From Streptococcus sp. SN-1 (GTDB taxonomy: Bacteria; Bacillota; Bacilli; Lactobacillales; Streptococcaceae), in contig NZ_AP028929.1 of assembly GCF_041154385.1 (NCBI RefSeq), positions 1,636,001 through 1,700,000 on the forward strand: a stretch of DNA of 64,000 bases. Reading direction: 5' to 3'. The translations under genes and the position numbers were made by a program. The notes beneath the pieces are model-generated. The model saw only the letters and a program-made list of their open reading frames with translations. It made no database searches and was not told the DNA's origin. Numbering within the stretch: the first letter of the stretch is position 1; the number at the start of each line of letters is the position of its first letter. Positions 25,797 through 34,504 of the stretch are shown one piece after another.

Positions 25797-27488
25797 TTAT
25801 TTCCTTTTTCTACTAGCTGGTCTCTGAGTAAAGTATAATACAGAACCAGAAATTATCATTAATACAATAGTATAAACGAACACAAGTGCTTGAGCATTTG
25901 AAGTTGCTGTTTCATCACCTGCTGAACGAATAGTTATACCCAGCGGTTGAGCTAATGGATGGTAAAGAAATACAGATAAGTCGAAGTCAGTTAATAAAGA
26001 GTTAAAGTTTAAAGCAATAACAGAGAGAACAACCGGTAAAATAAATGGAATGATAACCTTCATCATAGTATAAAAAGGTGAAGCACCCATACTTCTTGCT
26101 GCATCTTCCATCTCATCATCAACACTAAATAAAATAGCACGTACCATTCTATAAGAAAATGGGATTTTTACAACTATATATGCAATAAGTAGAATTACCA
26201 AACTACCTACCAAAATCTGATTCAAGACAAGAAATTGTGGCTGATTAAAAGTAAATAATAAACTTACTGCTAAAAGTGTACTTGGTAGTAACCAAGGAAG
26301 TAGAGCACCATATTCAAATAAGAAATCAAAGCGAGCTTTATGTTTTCTGACAACTCGAGCAAATATAACTGCGAGAATTGTTGCTGTTGTCGCAGCGATA
26401 ATAGAATAAATAAAGCTGACCAAGAATGGAGAGAATGCCGCACTATTACTAAAGAATAAGCGATAATTTTCTAAAGTAAAGTTTGATAATGTTAAGTTAC
26501 CTGTTTGAATTGCAACTGGATCTGTAAATGAGTATAATACTATAAAAATTAGTGGAAGCATGAAAACTGTGAACAATCCATATGCTACAATGTGAGCAAT
26601 GATATTCCAAGGCTTAGATGCAATTTTTTGTTTTTTAAGAGGCGCTTTAGTCTTAGAGATAGAAATATAATTTCCACCTTTTTCTATCTTATTCATGATA
26701 GTAAGCAAAATTGTAGTTGCAATACCTAAAATAATTGCAAGTAAGGCAGCTAAATCACGAGAATTCCCCATCCCTGCAAATGTAATAATCATTGGATTTA
26801 TAGTTTGAAATCCTTTACCACCAACAATCATGGGTGCTGCTACTGCAGACAAACCACTAAGAAAAACCATAATAGTAAGTGCAAATAGAGTTGGAATTAA
26901 GGTTGGTAACACTACTTTTCGGAAAACAGTAAATGGTTTTGCTCCCATATTTCGTGCAGCCTCAATAGTGTGATAGTCAACGCTTCGAATTGTATTTGTT
27001 AAAAACAATGTATGATTAGCAGTTCCTGAAAATGTCATAATGAATAAGACTGCACCATACCCAATAAACCAGTTAGGGTCTAAAGAAGGGATAACATTTT
27101 GTAAAAATTTTGTTATCAATCCATAAGGACCATAGACAAATTTATATCCAGTCGCTAAAACCACTCCTCCATAAATTAAAGAGGTCATATAGCCTAATTT
27201 TAAAATTTTAGCACCTTTAATATCAAAGTACTCTGTAAATAGAACACAAAGAATACCTACGACATTAACTGTAATAATGAGTGAAAATGCTAACTTAAAA
27301 CTGTTCATAATACTCTGAAGTGCCCTCTCAGATTTTAGAACACGATGTACAGCTTCAAGGGAAAATTCTCCTCCTTTTACAAATACATTCACTACTAGAT
27401 CAAAGTTTGGATAAATAATAAATGTTACTAGGAACCAGATTAACCCTAAACGAATAAGCCAATCTTTTAAATTTAATTTATGACGCAT
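25797..27488 (-). CDS. ABC transporter permease, two fused halves (FbpB/ThiP type)
   Basis: A 563-residue permease with about twelve transmembrane helices in two homologous halves. Each half has an EAA loop that docks the ATPase: [21 protein letters not shown] (residues ~175-195) and [21 protein letters not shown] (~450-470). Such fused permeases serve ferric iron, thiamine, 2-aminoethylphosphonate or hexose-phosphate importers. The membrane partner of the ATPase and lipoprotein encoded upstream. GC content is about 30 percent, clearly lower than the flanking core genes. Confidence 0.92.
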   Translation of the reverse strand: MRHKLNLKDWLIRLGLIWFLVTFIIYPNFDLVVNVFVKGGEFSLEAVHRVLKSERALQSIMNSFKLAFSLIITVNVVGILCVLFTEYFDIKGAKILKLGYMTSLIYGGVVLATGYKFVYGPYGLITKFLQNVIPSLDPNWFIGYGAVLFIMTFSGTANHTLFLTNTIRSVDYHTIEAARNMGAKPFTVFRKVVLPTLIPTLFALTIMVFLSGLSAVAAPMIVGGKGFQTINPMIITFAGMGNSRDLAALLAIILGIATTILLTIMNKIEKGGNYISISKTKAPLKKQKIASKPWNIIAHIVAYGLFTVFMLPLIFIVLYSFTDPVAIQTGNLTLSNFTLENYRLFFSNSAAFSPFLVSFIYSIIAATTATILAVIFARVVRKHKARFDFLFEYGALLPWLLPSTLLAVSLLFTFNQPQFLVLNQILVGSLVILLIAYIVVKIPFSYRMVRAILFSVDDEMEDAARSMGASPFYTMMKVIIPFILPVVLSVIALNFNSLLTDFDLSVFLYHPLAQPLGITIRSAGDETATSNAQALVFVYTIVLMIISGSVLYFTQRPASRKRK

Positions 27489-27499
27489 ACTGCACCTCC

Positions 27500-28510
27500 T
27501 TAAAATTGCAGAACGTCTGATGGTGTGATAAATAAGTCCACACTTTCTCCGACAGATCTAATAGCAGCCTGACTATCAATACTTGTTACATTAAGAATCT
27601 GACTTTCAGAAACTTTTATTGTATAGTGAATTGTAACTCCAGAAAACTCAACATCAATAATTGTTCCTTTTAGAATGAAATCTTGTTCAGTTTCACGATT
27701 GAATCGAACTTTCTCTAATCGAATGTATCCTTTTTTATCTTCTAAGAAAACGCTTGCATTTTTAAGTAATACTTCGTGGACTGTTTCATCGGTCAAAACA
27801 TTAATATCGCCAATAAAATCACATACAAATTCAGTTTGAGAATTATGATAAATCTCTACAGGTGTACCGACCTGTTCGATGTATCCATTGTTAAAGACTG
27901 CAATTCTATCAGATAAAGTTAAGGCTTCCTCTTGATCATGAGTAACATATAAAGTAGTAATACCTAACTCTTTTTGAAGTCTTTTCAACTCTTTTCTCAA
28001 ATCTACACGTAATTTTGCGTCAAGGTTTGACAATGGTTCATCTAGACAAAGAATTTTAGGTTCAAGAACCAGAGCACGAGCCAATGCTACCCTTTGTTGT
28101 TGACCCCCAGATAATTCTGATACATTACGCTGTAACTGTTGATCAGAGATCTTAATTTTTGCTGCTACTGCTGATACTTTAGCTTTAATAACATCTGGAG
28201 CTACCTTCTTAACTTTTAAACCAAATGCAATATTATCAAAAACAGTCATAGTTGGAAATAGCGCATAAGATTGAAATACAATACCAATTCCACGCTTTTC
28301 AGGTTCCAAATGAGTGACATCTGTTCCATTAACTTCAATACTTCCTGATGATGGATCTAGAAAACCTACCAATGCTCTCAAAGTAGTTGATTTACCACAT
28401 CCTGAAGGCCCAAGAAATGTAAAAAATTCACCTTCATGTATATCTAAATTCAGATTATCAATTGCAACAAAATCACCATATTTAATTTGAATATTATCAA
28501 ATTTAATCAT
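27500..28510 (-). CDS. ABC transporter ATP-binding protein (FbpC/PotA type)
   Basis: A 336-residue importer ATPase. Walker [10 protein letters not shown] (about 34-42), Q-loop QSYALFP, signature LSGGQQQR, Walker [14 protein letters not shown] and switch His in YVTHDQEE are intact. The C-terminal 100 residues form a TOBE-type regulatory domain. It is 11 bp upstream of the permease gene in the operon. Confidence 0.93.
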   Translation of the reverse strand: MIKFDNIQIKYGDFVAIDNLNLDIHEGEFFTFLGPSGCGKSTTLRALVGFLDPSSGSIEVNGTDVTHLEPEKRGIGIVFQSYALFPTMTVFDNIAFGLKVKKVAPDVIKAKVSAVAAKIKISDQQLQRNVSELSGGQQQRVALARALVLEPKILCLDEPLSNLDAKLRVDLRKELKRLQKELGITTLYVTHDQEEALTLSDRIAVFNNGYIEQVGTPVEIYHNSQTEFVCDFIGDINVLTDETVHEVLLKNASVFLEDKKGYIRLEKVRFNRETEQDFILKGTIIDVEFSGVTIHYTIKVSESQILNVTSIDSQAAIRSVGESVDLFITPSDVLQF

Positions 28511-28543
28511 CTCACTAACTCCCTCTATTACTAAACCAAAAGC

Positions 28544-28583
28544 CTCTCTTTATTTCTTCCATAAATTTAGAAATAATAGAGAG
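28544..28583 (-). terminator. intra-operon hairpin after the binding-protein gene
   Basis: CTCTCTTTATTTCT (28544-28557) and AGAAATAATAGAGAG (28569-28583) pair with one bulge, 30-70 bases after the lipoprotein stop. No long T-run follows. It probably protects or partly terminates the transcript so that binding protein is made in excess over ATPase and permease. Confidence 0.6.
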
Positions 28584-28612
28584 ACTTGGACATAAAAATT
28601 AACTCTTATTTC

Positions 28613-29680
28613 TTATTGTACGTATTCTAATTCAGCTTTTTCTACCCATTCATCCAAATGCTTTCCAACAGCTTCCCAGTCAATATTTTGTGGTTTCACT
28701 TGATCAATAAATTTCTTAGTATCTTCTGGTAGATCTTTGAGGGCATCTTTATTTGCAGGAATAGATCCAAAGTTCTTACTATATTCTACTTGAATTTCTG
28801 ATTGACCAAACCAATCAATAAATTCTTTAGCTAACGCTTGTTTTTTACTAGTGCTTAAAACCATAGTTTGTTCAGTTACAAATGGTACACCAATCTCAGG
28901 AGTCATAACTTTGAAAACAACATTTTGTTCTTTTTGTCCAACTAATGCACCAGAACCCCACATCATTCCATATTGTATTGGATCTTCTTTGTCTAACATC
29001 TTAACAATTGAACTTTCTCCCTTTTGAAGAGTGTATGCATTTTTCAAATATTCTTTTGCTACTTCCCAACCTTTTTCGGAAACACCTAATTCACCTTTAT
29101 CATCAAGGTATCGAACTAAGATACTTGCTAGAATTGCCCGTCCTGTACCACCTTGAAGACCAGAAATTGAATACTTACCTTTATACTTACTACCTAATTC
29201 AGTCCAATCTTTAGGCATTTCTTTTACATCAGGCGCCCCAATTAAAACTAATGGTTGAACAATCACAGGATTATAATAATTATCTTTATCGGATAAAGAT
29301 TGATCAATTTTATCTAACCATTTAGGCTTGTACTGTACTAGTAATTTTTGATCTCTAATTTTATTTGAATCAACAGCACCAATTCCAAATACCATATCTG
29401 CAACTGCATTATTCTTCTCAGCAATAACACGGTCTGCTAATTGAGCGCCAGGGATATCAACCATTTTGATATTAAAACCAGCTTCTTTTGCTTTAGCAGT
29501 TAACCAATCACCACGACCATTTGAGACTGAGTTCGAATAGATTACTAGTTCTTGACTTTTATCAGCTTTTTCTTCAGATGAAGAAGCAGTCGTAGAATTT
29601 GAACCTCCAGAGCAAGCAGCAAGTGTAGTAAGAGCAACTCCCGTTGCAAGTACAGTAGACCAAACTTTCATTTTTTTCAT
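28613..29680 (-). CDS. ABC transporter substrate-binding lipoprotein
   Basis: A 355-residue lipoprotein. The signal peptide MKKMKVWSTVLATGVALTTL ends in the lipobox LAAC (Cys at residue 23), followed by a Ser/Thr linker. The mature part ELVIYSNSVSNGRGDWLTAKAKEAG resembles the ferric/2-aminoethylphosphonate/hexose-phosphate class of binding proteins. I do not see the tandem tyrosines in the usual iron-binding position, so an iron substrate is not supported by the sequence. The gal genes and 2H esterase nearby suggest an organophosphate. Confidence 0.88.
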   Translation of the reverse strand: MKKMKVWSTVLATGVALTTLAACSGGSNSTTASSSEEKADKSQELVIYSNSVSNGRGDWLTAKAKEAGFNIKMVDIPGAQLADRVIAEKNNAVADMVFGIGAVDSNKIRDQKLLVQYKPKWLDKIDQSLSDKDNYYNPVIVQPLVLIGAPDVKEMPKDWTELGSKYKGKYSISGLQGGTGRAILASILVRYLDDKGELGVSEKGWEVAKEYLKNAYTLQKGESSIVKMLDKEDPIQYGMMWGSGALVGQKEQNVVFKVMTPEIGVPFVTEQTMVLSTSKKQALAKEFIDWFGQSEIQVEYSKNFGSIPANKDALKDLPEDTKKFIDQVKPQNIDWEAVGKHLDEWVEKAELEYVQ

Positions 29681-29704
29681 GATAAGTTCTCCTTTTTAAT
29701 TATT

Positions 29705-30364
29705 TTATTTAAATTTTTCGTGATATGGAACAAATTGTCTCATATCTTCAAATACAGTATAGTCAATACGGTTTACAGTAATAGTTGGAATCTTCTCTAA
29801 TAAAATTTCAGTTAATTCTGCTCTGACTTTAGTAAACTCTTCTTCCTCCTCTTCGGTTAGAGGAATCCGAAGATACCCAATTGAAATATGGAATTGATAT
29901 CTATCATGATTAGGGAAACGAACACCTGCTTTTTCTGAGACATAAGTACGAATTTCTTCTAATCTCTTTGCAGAAGCTTCATCTGCAGGTTCAACTAGTA
30001 TGTTTTGTTTTCCCATTTCAGTTACACGCATATGAATTTCTTCATCCAACAATGGAAAAATTTCAAGTTGTTTAGCAAAGTAATCATGTATTTCCTGTAA
30101 AGGTGTATCTAGAGGAAGATTACTGCTCCAAAACTCCGTTTCACGATTTTCATGGCACAACAATTCAATTACAGTCATGTGAATAGAATTCCTTGGAGTT
30201 AAAGTAAACTTATCGATAAATGGTAATTCTCTATAACGTGATTGAATAATATCAACAACTTCCATCAAATCTTGTTTAGTATAAAGATTTGCTACAACTG
30301 TATTCCCAGGGAAATGATTAAATTCCCCATTCTCTTTGAACTTAATTTTTGTTAAGTTTTTCAT
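29705..30364 (-). CDS. 2H phosphoesterase superfamily protein (DUF1868-like)
   Basis: A 219-residue protein with two H-x-T/S motifs: SIHMTVIELL (about residues 61-70) and YQFHISIGYL (about 155-164). The pair H-x-T/S is the catalytic signature of 2H phosphoesterases, which open cyclic phosphodiesters (LigT, ThpR, CPDase, DUF1868). No signal peptide, so it acts in the cytoplasm. It is the first gene of the ABC importer operon, 24 bp before the lipoprotein gene. I infer a role in processing the imported compound. Confidence 0.78.
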   Translation of the reverse strand: MKNLTKIKFKENGEFNHFPGNTVVANLYTKQDLMEVVDIIQSRYRELPFIDKFTLTPRNSIHMTVIELLCHENRETEFWSSNLPLDTPLQEIHDYFAKQLEIFPLLDEEIHMRVTEMGKQNILVEPADEASAKRLEEIRTYVSEKAGVRFPNHDRYQFHISIGYLRIPLTEEEEEEFTKVRAELTEILLEKIPTITVNRIDYTVFEDMRQFVPYHEKFK

Positions 30365-30387
30365 ATAAAGACCTTCTTTTTTATATT

Positions 30388-30441
30388 TGACATCGGTGTC
30401 ATCTTGTTTACATTATACAATGAAACCGTTTCCTTTGTCAA
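30388..30441 (-). promoter_or_regulatory. operon A promoter with LacI-type operator and cre-like site
   Basis: Minus strand -35 TTGACA (30436-30441), 18-bp spacer, -10 TATAAT (30412-30417). Ten bases downstream lies the operator TGACACCGATGTCA (30388-30401), a near-perfect 14-bp palindrome with central CG as in LacI-family sites. GGAAACGGTTTCAT in the spacer and TGAAAGCGCTTGACA over the -35 resemble catabolite (cre) sites with mismatches. Confidence 0.85.
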
Positions 30442-30547
30442 GCGCTTTCAAACATTTTTTTAAAAAAATTTATCTTTCATTAAATATGCATTTCATTAAA
30501 AGGTTAAGTAATTTTTCCAAAATACAGCACTCATATAGACAGTATCA

Positions 30548-31558
30548 TCAATTATAGCCATTGGGATTTTTTGATTGCCAATTCCATGTATCTCTACACA
30601 TGTCTTCAATCGATTTTGTTGTCCTCCAATTTAATTCCTTATATGCTTTGTCTGCATTTGCATAACAAGTCGCAACGTCTCCTGATCGTCTTGGTACAAT
30701 TTTATACGGAATTGGAACCTTATTAACACTTTCAAATGTATTTACAAGTTGTAATACACTTGTGCCTTCTCCTGAACCAAGGTTATAAATATAAACATCT
30801 GTTTTTTCAGATACTTTTTCTAAAGCTTTTATATGTCCTATTGCTAAATCTACTACATGGATATAATCGCGAACACCAGTACCATCTACCGTATCATAAT
30901 CATCTCCAAAAACACTTAGCTCTGGTCGCTTACCTACCGCTACTTGTGCAATAAAAGGCATTAAGTTGTTAGGAATGCCTGATGGATCTTCTCCAATCAA
31001 CCCCGACTCATGAGCACCAATCGGATTGAAATAACGAAGCAACGCAATACTCCACTCTGAATCTGCTACATGAACATCTTTTAAAATTTGTTCAAGCATC
31101 ACTTTTGTGTACCCATACGGATTCGTTGCACTTGTCGGCATCGTCTCAATAAGGGGAGACTGATTGTGAACGCCGTATACAGTCGCACTCGATGAAAATA
31201 CAATCTTTTTAACATTAAACTCTGACATCACTTCAACAAGAGCTAATGTGCTCATAATATTATTTTCGTAATACATTACAGGCTTTTGCACGGATTCGCC
31301 GACAGCTTTGTATCCTGCAAAATGAATTGCAGCCTCAATAGATTCTTGTTCAAAAACTTTTCTCAATCCTTGTTTATCACAAACATCTAATTCGTAAAAC
31401 GCAGGACGTTGCCCTGTAATTGCTTCAATACGATCTAATACTAAAATGCTTGAGTTTGAAAGGTTGTCGACAATAACGACTTCCTTACCTAAATTTAGTA
31501 ATTCTACTACGGTATGGCTACCAATATAACCAGCTCCGCCTGTTACCAATATTGCCAT
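30548..31558 (-). CDS. galE: UDP-glucose 4-epimerase
   Basis: A 336-residue short-chain-dehydrogenase-fold epimerase interconverting UDP-glucose and UDP-galactose. NAD motif TGGAGYIGSH (6-15), catalytic SSSATVYG and YGYTK (Y-x3-K), and the sugar-binding LRYFNPIGAHESGLIGEDP are all present. Its GC content is higher than that of the galT upstream, suggesting a separate origin. It is the last gene of the LPXTG-PP2C-PhoU-galT-galE operon. Confidence 0.95.
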   Translation of the reverse strand: MAILVTGGAGYIGSHTVVELLNLGKEVVIVDNLSNSSILVLDRIEAITGQRPAFYELDVCDKQGLRKVFEQESIEAAIHFAGYKAVGESVQKPVMYYENNIMSTLALVEVMSEFNVKKIVFSSSATVYGVHNQSPLIETMPTSATNPYGYTKVMLEQILKDVHVADSEWSIALLRYFNPIGAHESGLIGEDPSGIPNNLMPFIAQVAVGKRPELSVFGDDYDTVDGTGVRDYIHVVDLAIGHIKALEKVSEKTDVYIYNLGSGEGTSVLQLVNTFESVNKVPIPYKIVPRRSGDVATCYANADKAYKELNWRTTKSIEDMCRDTWNWQSKNPNGYN

Positions 31559-31570
31559 TTTTACTTCCTC

Positions 31571-33046
31571 CTAATTAATTCCAACCGATTTAACAAATCT
31601 CATAAATGCTTCTTGTCCGGTTTGAGTATTCTTATAAACACCTGCATCTTCGAGAACTCTCGCAAATACTTGCCCTACTTCATGTTGAACTACGCTATGA
31701 ACCTCTTCCTCTTTAAGTCCAGGATATTTTTCTTTCAATTGAACGGCCCATTCTAAATGATAATCAGCAATTGCGTTATCTTTTCCTAAAAGATATTTCT
31801 CAACTTCTTCTAACTCTGTTTTCAAACGAGGTGGTAAAATCGCAAGTCCCATCACTTCGATTAACCCAATATTTTCCTTTTTAATATGTTGTACATCTTG
31901 ATGAGGATGGAAAACACCATCTGGGTATTGTTCAGTAGTATGATTATCTCTTAGAACAATATCTAATTCATATCTTCCGTCCACTTTACGAGCAATAGGA
32001 GTCACCGTATGGTGTGGGACATCTGCAGTCATTGCAATGATGTCTACTTCTAAATCTGAATATTCTCTCCACTTATTTAGAATTTTAGTAGCTAAATCTA
32101 ACAAGCGATTTTTATTTTCACTTTGTAACCTAATTACTGACATTGGCCATTTTACAATACCAGCATTAACATCCTCAAAGTCTTTAAAACGAAATTCACT
32201 CTCAAATTTTGCTTTTTCCATTGGGAAAATATATTTCCCTCCCTGGTAGTGGTTATGACTAAGAATGGAGCCTCCTGAGATAGGAAGATCAGAATTTGAA
32301 CCAGCAAAATATCCTGGCAAAATATCAACAATCTCCAATAATTGTTCAAATGTTTTAGAGGTAATAGCCATTGGTACATGTTGACTATTCAAAAATATCG
32401 CATGCTCATTAAAATATGAGTAGGGAGAATACTGGAATCCCCATACTTCGTCACCAAGTTTCAACCGAATAATTCTATGATTCGAACGTGCTGGATAATT
32501 TATTCGACCTTGATATCCTTCATTTTCCATACATAGTAAACATTTAGGATAATTAGTTGCTTTTACTAATTTTTCAGCAGCAATTGTTTTTGGATCTTTT
32601 TCGGGTTTTGACAAATTTATCGTAATCTCTAGCTCTCCGTATTTAGTTGATGCTCTAAACTCAATATTCTTAGCAATAGCAGAAGTTTTAATATAATCAC
32701 TATCTTTACTTAACTTATAAAACTCTTCAACTGCTTCTTGAGGTGATATATCATATGAACTCCAAAAAATATCATTTAATCGACTAGGTAAAGGAACTAT
32801 GAAATTCATTAACTCTGCTCCTAAACATTCCTTTTCCTCGATTAAATCTTTAATTTTACCGTTTTTTAAGGCGATTTCCACTAAGTAATCTTTTATTTGT
32901 TTCAGGTCATTTTCATCGGAAATGCGATCAGTTCCCTCCTCACCTATTAACGCTAGTACTCTATTTTTCACATATATTTTGTCAATTTCATTATACATTC
33001 CGTATTCAATTACTCTATCAACAAAATTATCAATAATTGTTTTCAT
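31571..33046 (-). CDS. galT: galactose-1-phosphate uridylyltransferase, Firmicutes type (first copy)
   Basis: A 491-residue GalT of the long Firmicutes class. It exchanges UMP between UDP-glucose and galactose-1-phosphate. Visible are [49 protein letters not shown] and [10 protein letters not shown], the same blocks as in the second copy at 48491-49972. GC about 30 percent here against about 48 percent there, so this is not a recent duplication. No galK lies in this operon. Confidence 0.93.
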   Translation of the reverse strand: MKTIIDNFVDRVIEYGMYNEIDKIYVKNRVLALIGEEGTDRISDENDLKQIKDYLVEIALKNGKIKDLIEEKECLGAELMNFIVPLPSRLNDIFWSSYDISPQEAVEEFYKLSKDSDYIKTSAIAKNIEFRASTKYGELEITINLSKPEKDPKTIAAEKLVKATNYPKCLLCMENEGYQGRINYPARSNHRIIRLKLGDEVWGFQYSPYSYFNEHAIFLNSQHVPMAITSKTFEQLLEIVDILPGYFAGSNSDLPISGGSILSHNHYQGGKYIFPMEKAKFESEFRFKDFEDVNAGIVKWPMSVIRLQSENKNRLLDLATKILNKWREYSDLEVDIIAMTADVPHHTVTPIARKVDGRYELDIVLRDNHTTEQYPDGVFHPHQDVQHIKKENIGLIEVMGLAILPPRLKTELEEVEKYLLGKDNAIADYHLEWAVQLKEKYPGLKEEEVHSVVQHEVGQVFARVLEDAGVYKNTQTGQEAFMRFVKSVGIN

Positions 33047-33058
33047 ATATTTTTCTTT

Positions 33059-33700
33059 CTAATTTATGTTCCCATATTTTCTATACATTATCCATTTATA
33101 AATTGATTGCGTAGTATGAGCAATTTTATCAAGGTGATGAATAATATCCAAAGCACCAATTACTTCAGAAACGTTCCCATCATCTTCAAATATGTAATTC
33201 ATGATTTTCTTTTCAATATTTATACTAAGCTCTTCTATCTCATTCTGTTTTTGTATAACAACCATATCTAAACATCCAGATTGTTCCTCTCTATAACAAG
33301 ATATAGCCCTATTCATATGCAGTCCGATAACTTCATGAAGTATTTTTATTTCTGAAATAATTTTCTTCAAAATTTCATTGTTTTGAATAATCTGTAGATT
33401 TTTTAAAATTTCAACAATTCTATCCCCAATACGTTCAATGTCAGTTGATATTTTTATTACACTAATAATTCTTCTTAAGTCATATGAAACGGGATGTTGT
33501 AAACAAATTAACTCATATCCTTTTTTATCAACATTTAGAACTGACTCATTTATGATTAAATCTTCTTTAATCAATTCTATTCGTTCTTCATTTGATAAAT
33601 ATTCAAATAACTTCTCATATTTATCAAGCACAGATACCCAAATGGTCTCTAAATTATTTGATAATTCTATAATTTCATTTTCTAAATATAACCTTAACAT
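33059..33700 (-). CDS. PhoU-like protein
   Basis: A 213-residue all-helical protein with two repeats resembling PhoU (RIISVIKISTDIERIGDRIVEI in the first, GALDIIHHLDKIAHTTQSI in the second). The E/DxxxD pattern is the metal-cluster motif of the family. PhoU connects phosphate importers to two-component signalling. No phosphate (Pst) genes lie nearby, so it may adjust phosphate balance when a phosphorylated compound is taken up. Function inferred from family and context only. Confidence 0.8.
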   Translation of the reverse strand: MLRLYLENEIIELSNNLETIWVSVLDKYEKLFEYLSNEERIELIKEDLIINESVLNVDKKGYELICLQHPVSYDLRRIISVIKISTDIERIGDRIVEILKNLQIIQNNEILKKIISEIKILHEVIGLHMNRAISCYREEQSGCLDMVVIQKQNEIEELSINIEKKIMNYIFEDDGNVSEVIGALDIIHHLDKIAHTTQSIYKWIMYRKYGNIN

Positions 33701-33757
33701 TTAGGTACCTCTTCTTAACAAAGTTCAATAGTAACAATTAATATTTTAAACAATATA

Positions 33758-34504
33758 TCAAACATCAATAACTAGAATACTTGCATCATCTTTCTTTCCA
33801 TAGATTGGATCAATAGCAGAAGAATTAAATCTCATCTTAATTAACTCTTCAAAAGTTTTATTTTGATTATTTTGATAGAATTCATAAAAGCCATCGCTCA
33901 TTAAAACAATTTGTTCACTAGTAACATCTATTTGATTAATAATAGCATGGTCTAAAAATCTCTCATCCAACGAACCTATCCAGTACCCACTCGGTTGATT
34001 AGATAATTTTCTGATTTTTTGTAAAATAATTTTTTTATTTAAAACACTATTTGTACCAATTGAGTCTTTTATCTCATTTTTCCCTTTTTCAAATAAGTTA
34101 TCTACTCTATGATCAGTTATTTCCATTTCGTTTACTAACATGACGCAGTCACCTAGCATCATATACTCCAACTTTTTTTCTGAAAGTTTAGCAAATATAA
34201 AAGCAAATGTTGGTAAGCGATAATACTCTGTTAATTCATATGAGTTTAAACCGATTTCATCTTTAACCTCGAGTAAAGCAGTTTCAAATATTTGTTTAAG
34301 AGTTTTTGATTCTTTACAATTAACCGACAAACTTTCTGATAAAATATGTACAACTTCTGAGACTGAATAACCTATCTCCTCTTTAGAATTATATAAATCT
34401 GTAGCTCCATCAATAATCCAAAAATACTGATTTTGTGAACCTACAGCATCCTCATTTTCTACGGAACTTCCTTGTATCGAACAAATTTTATTTATCTTTG
34501 CCAT
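33758..34504 (-). CDS. PP2C-family protein phosphatase-like protein
   Basis: A 248-residue PP2C-like protein. Motifs in order: NEDAVG (17-22), IIDGATD (30-36), MLGDCVMLV, IVLMSDGFYE and KKDDASILVI, which together give the metal-binding aspartates. The usual DG-x-GG is DGATD, seen in several bacterial PP2C proteins. It has no membrane anchor. Its start overlaps the surface-protein stop by 17 bp. The target is unknown; it might act on the PhoU-like protein's pathway. Confidence 0.8.
   Translation of the reverse strand: MAKINKICSIQGSSVENEDAVGSQNQYFWIIDGATDLYNSKEEIGYSVSEVVHILSESLSVNCKESKTLKQIFETALLEVKDEIGLNSYELTEYYRLPTFAFIFAKLSEKKLEYMMLGDCVMLVNEMEITDHRVDNLFEKGKNEIKDSIGTNSVLNKKIILQKIRKLSNQPSGYWIGSLDERFLDHAIINQIDVTSEQIVLMSDGFYEFYQNNQNKTFEELIKMRFNSSAIDPIYGKKDDASILVIDV

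Noticed and set aside
24620..29680. Annotating the ABC transporter as an iron importer
   Set aside because: The family similarity is shared by iron, thiamine, phosphonate and hexose-phosphate importers, and I see no iron-binding tyrosine pair in the expected place; the neighbouring genes favour an organophosphate.
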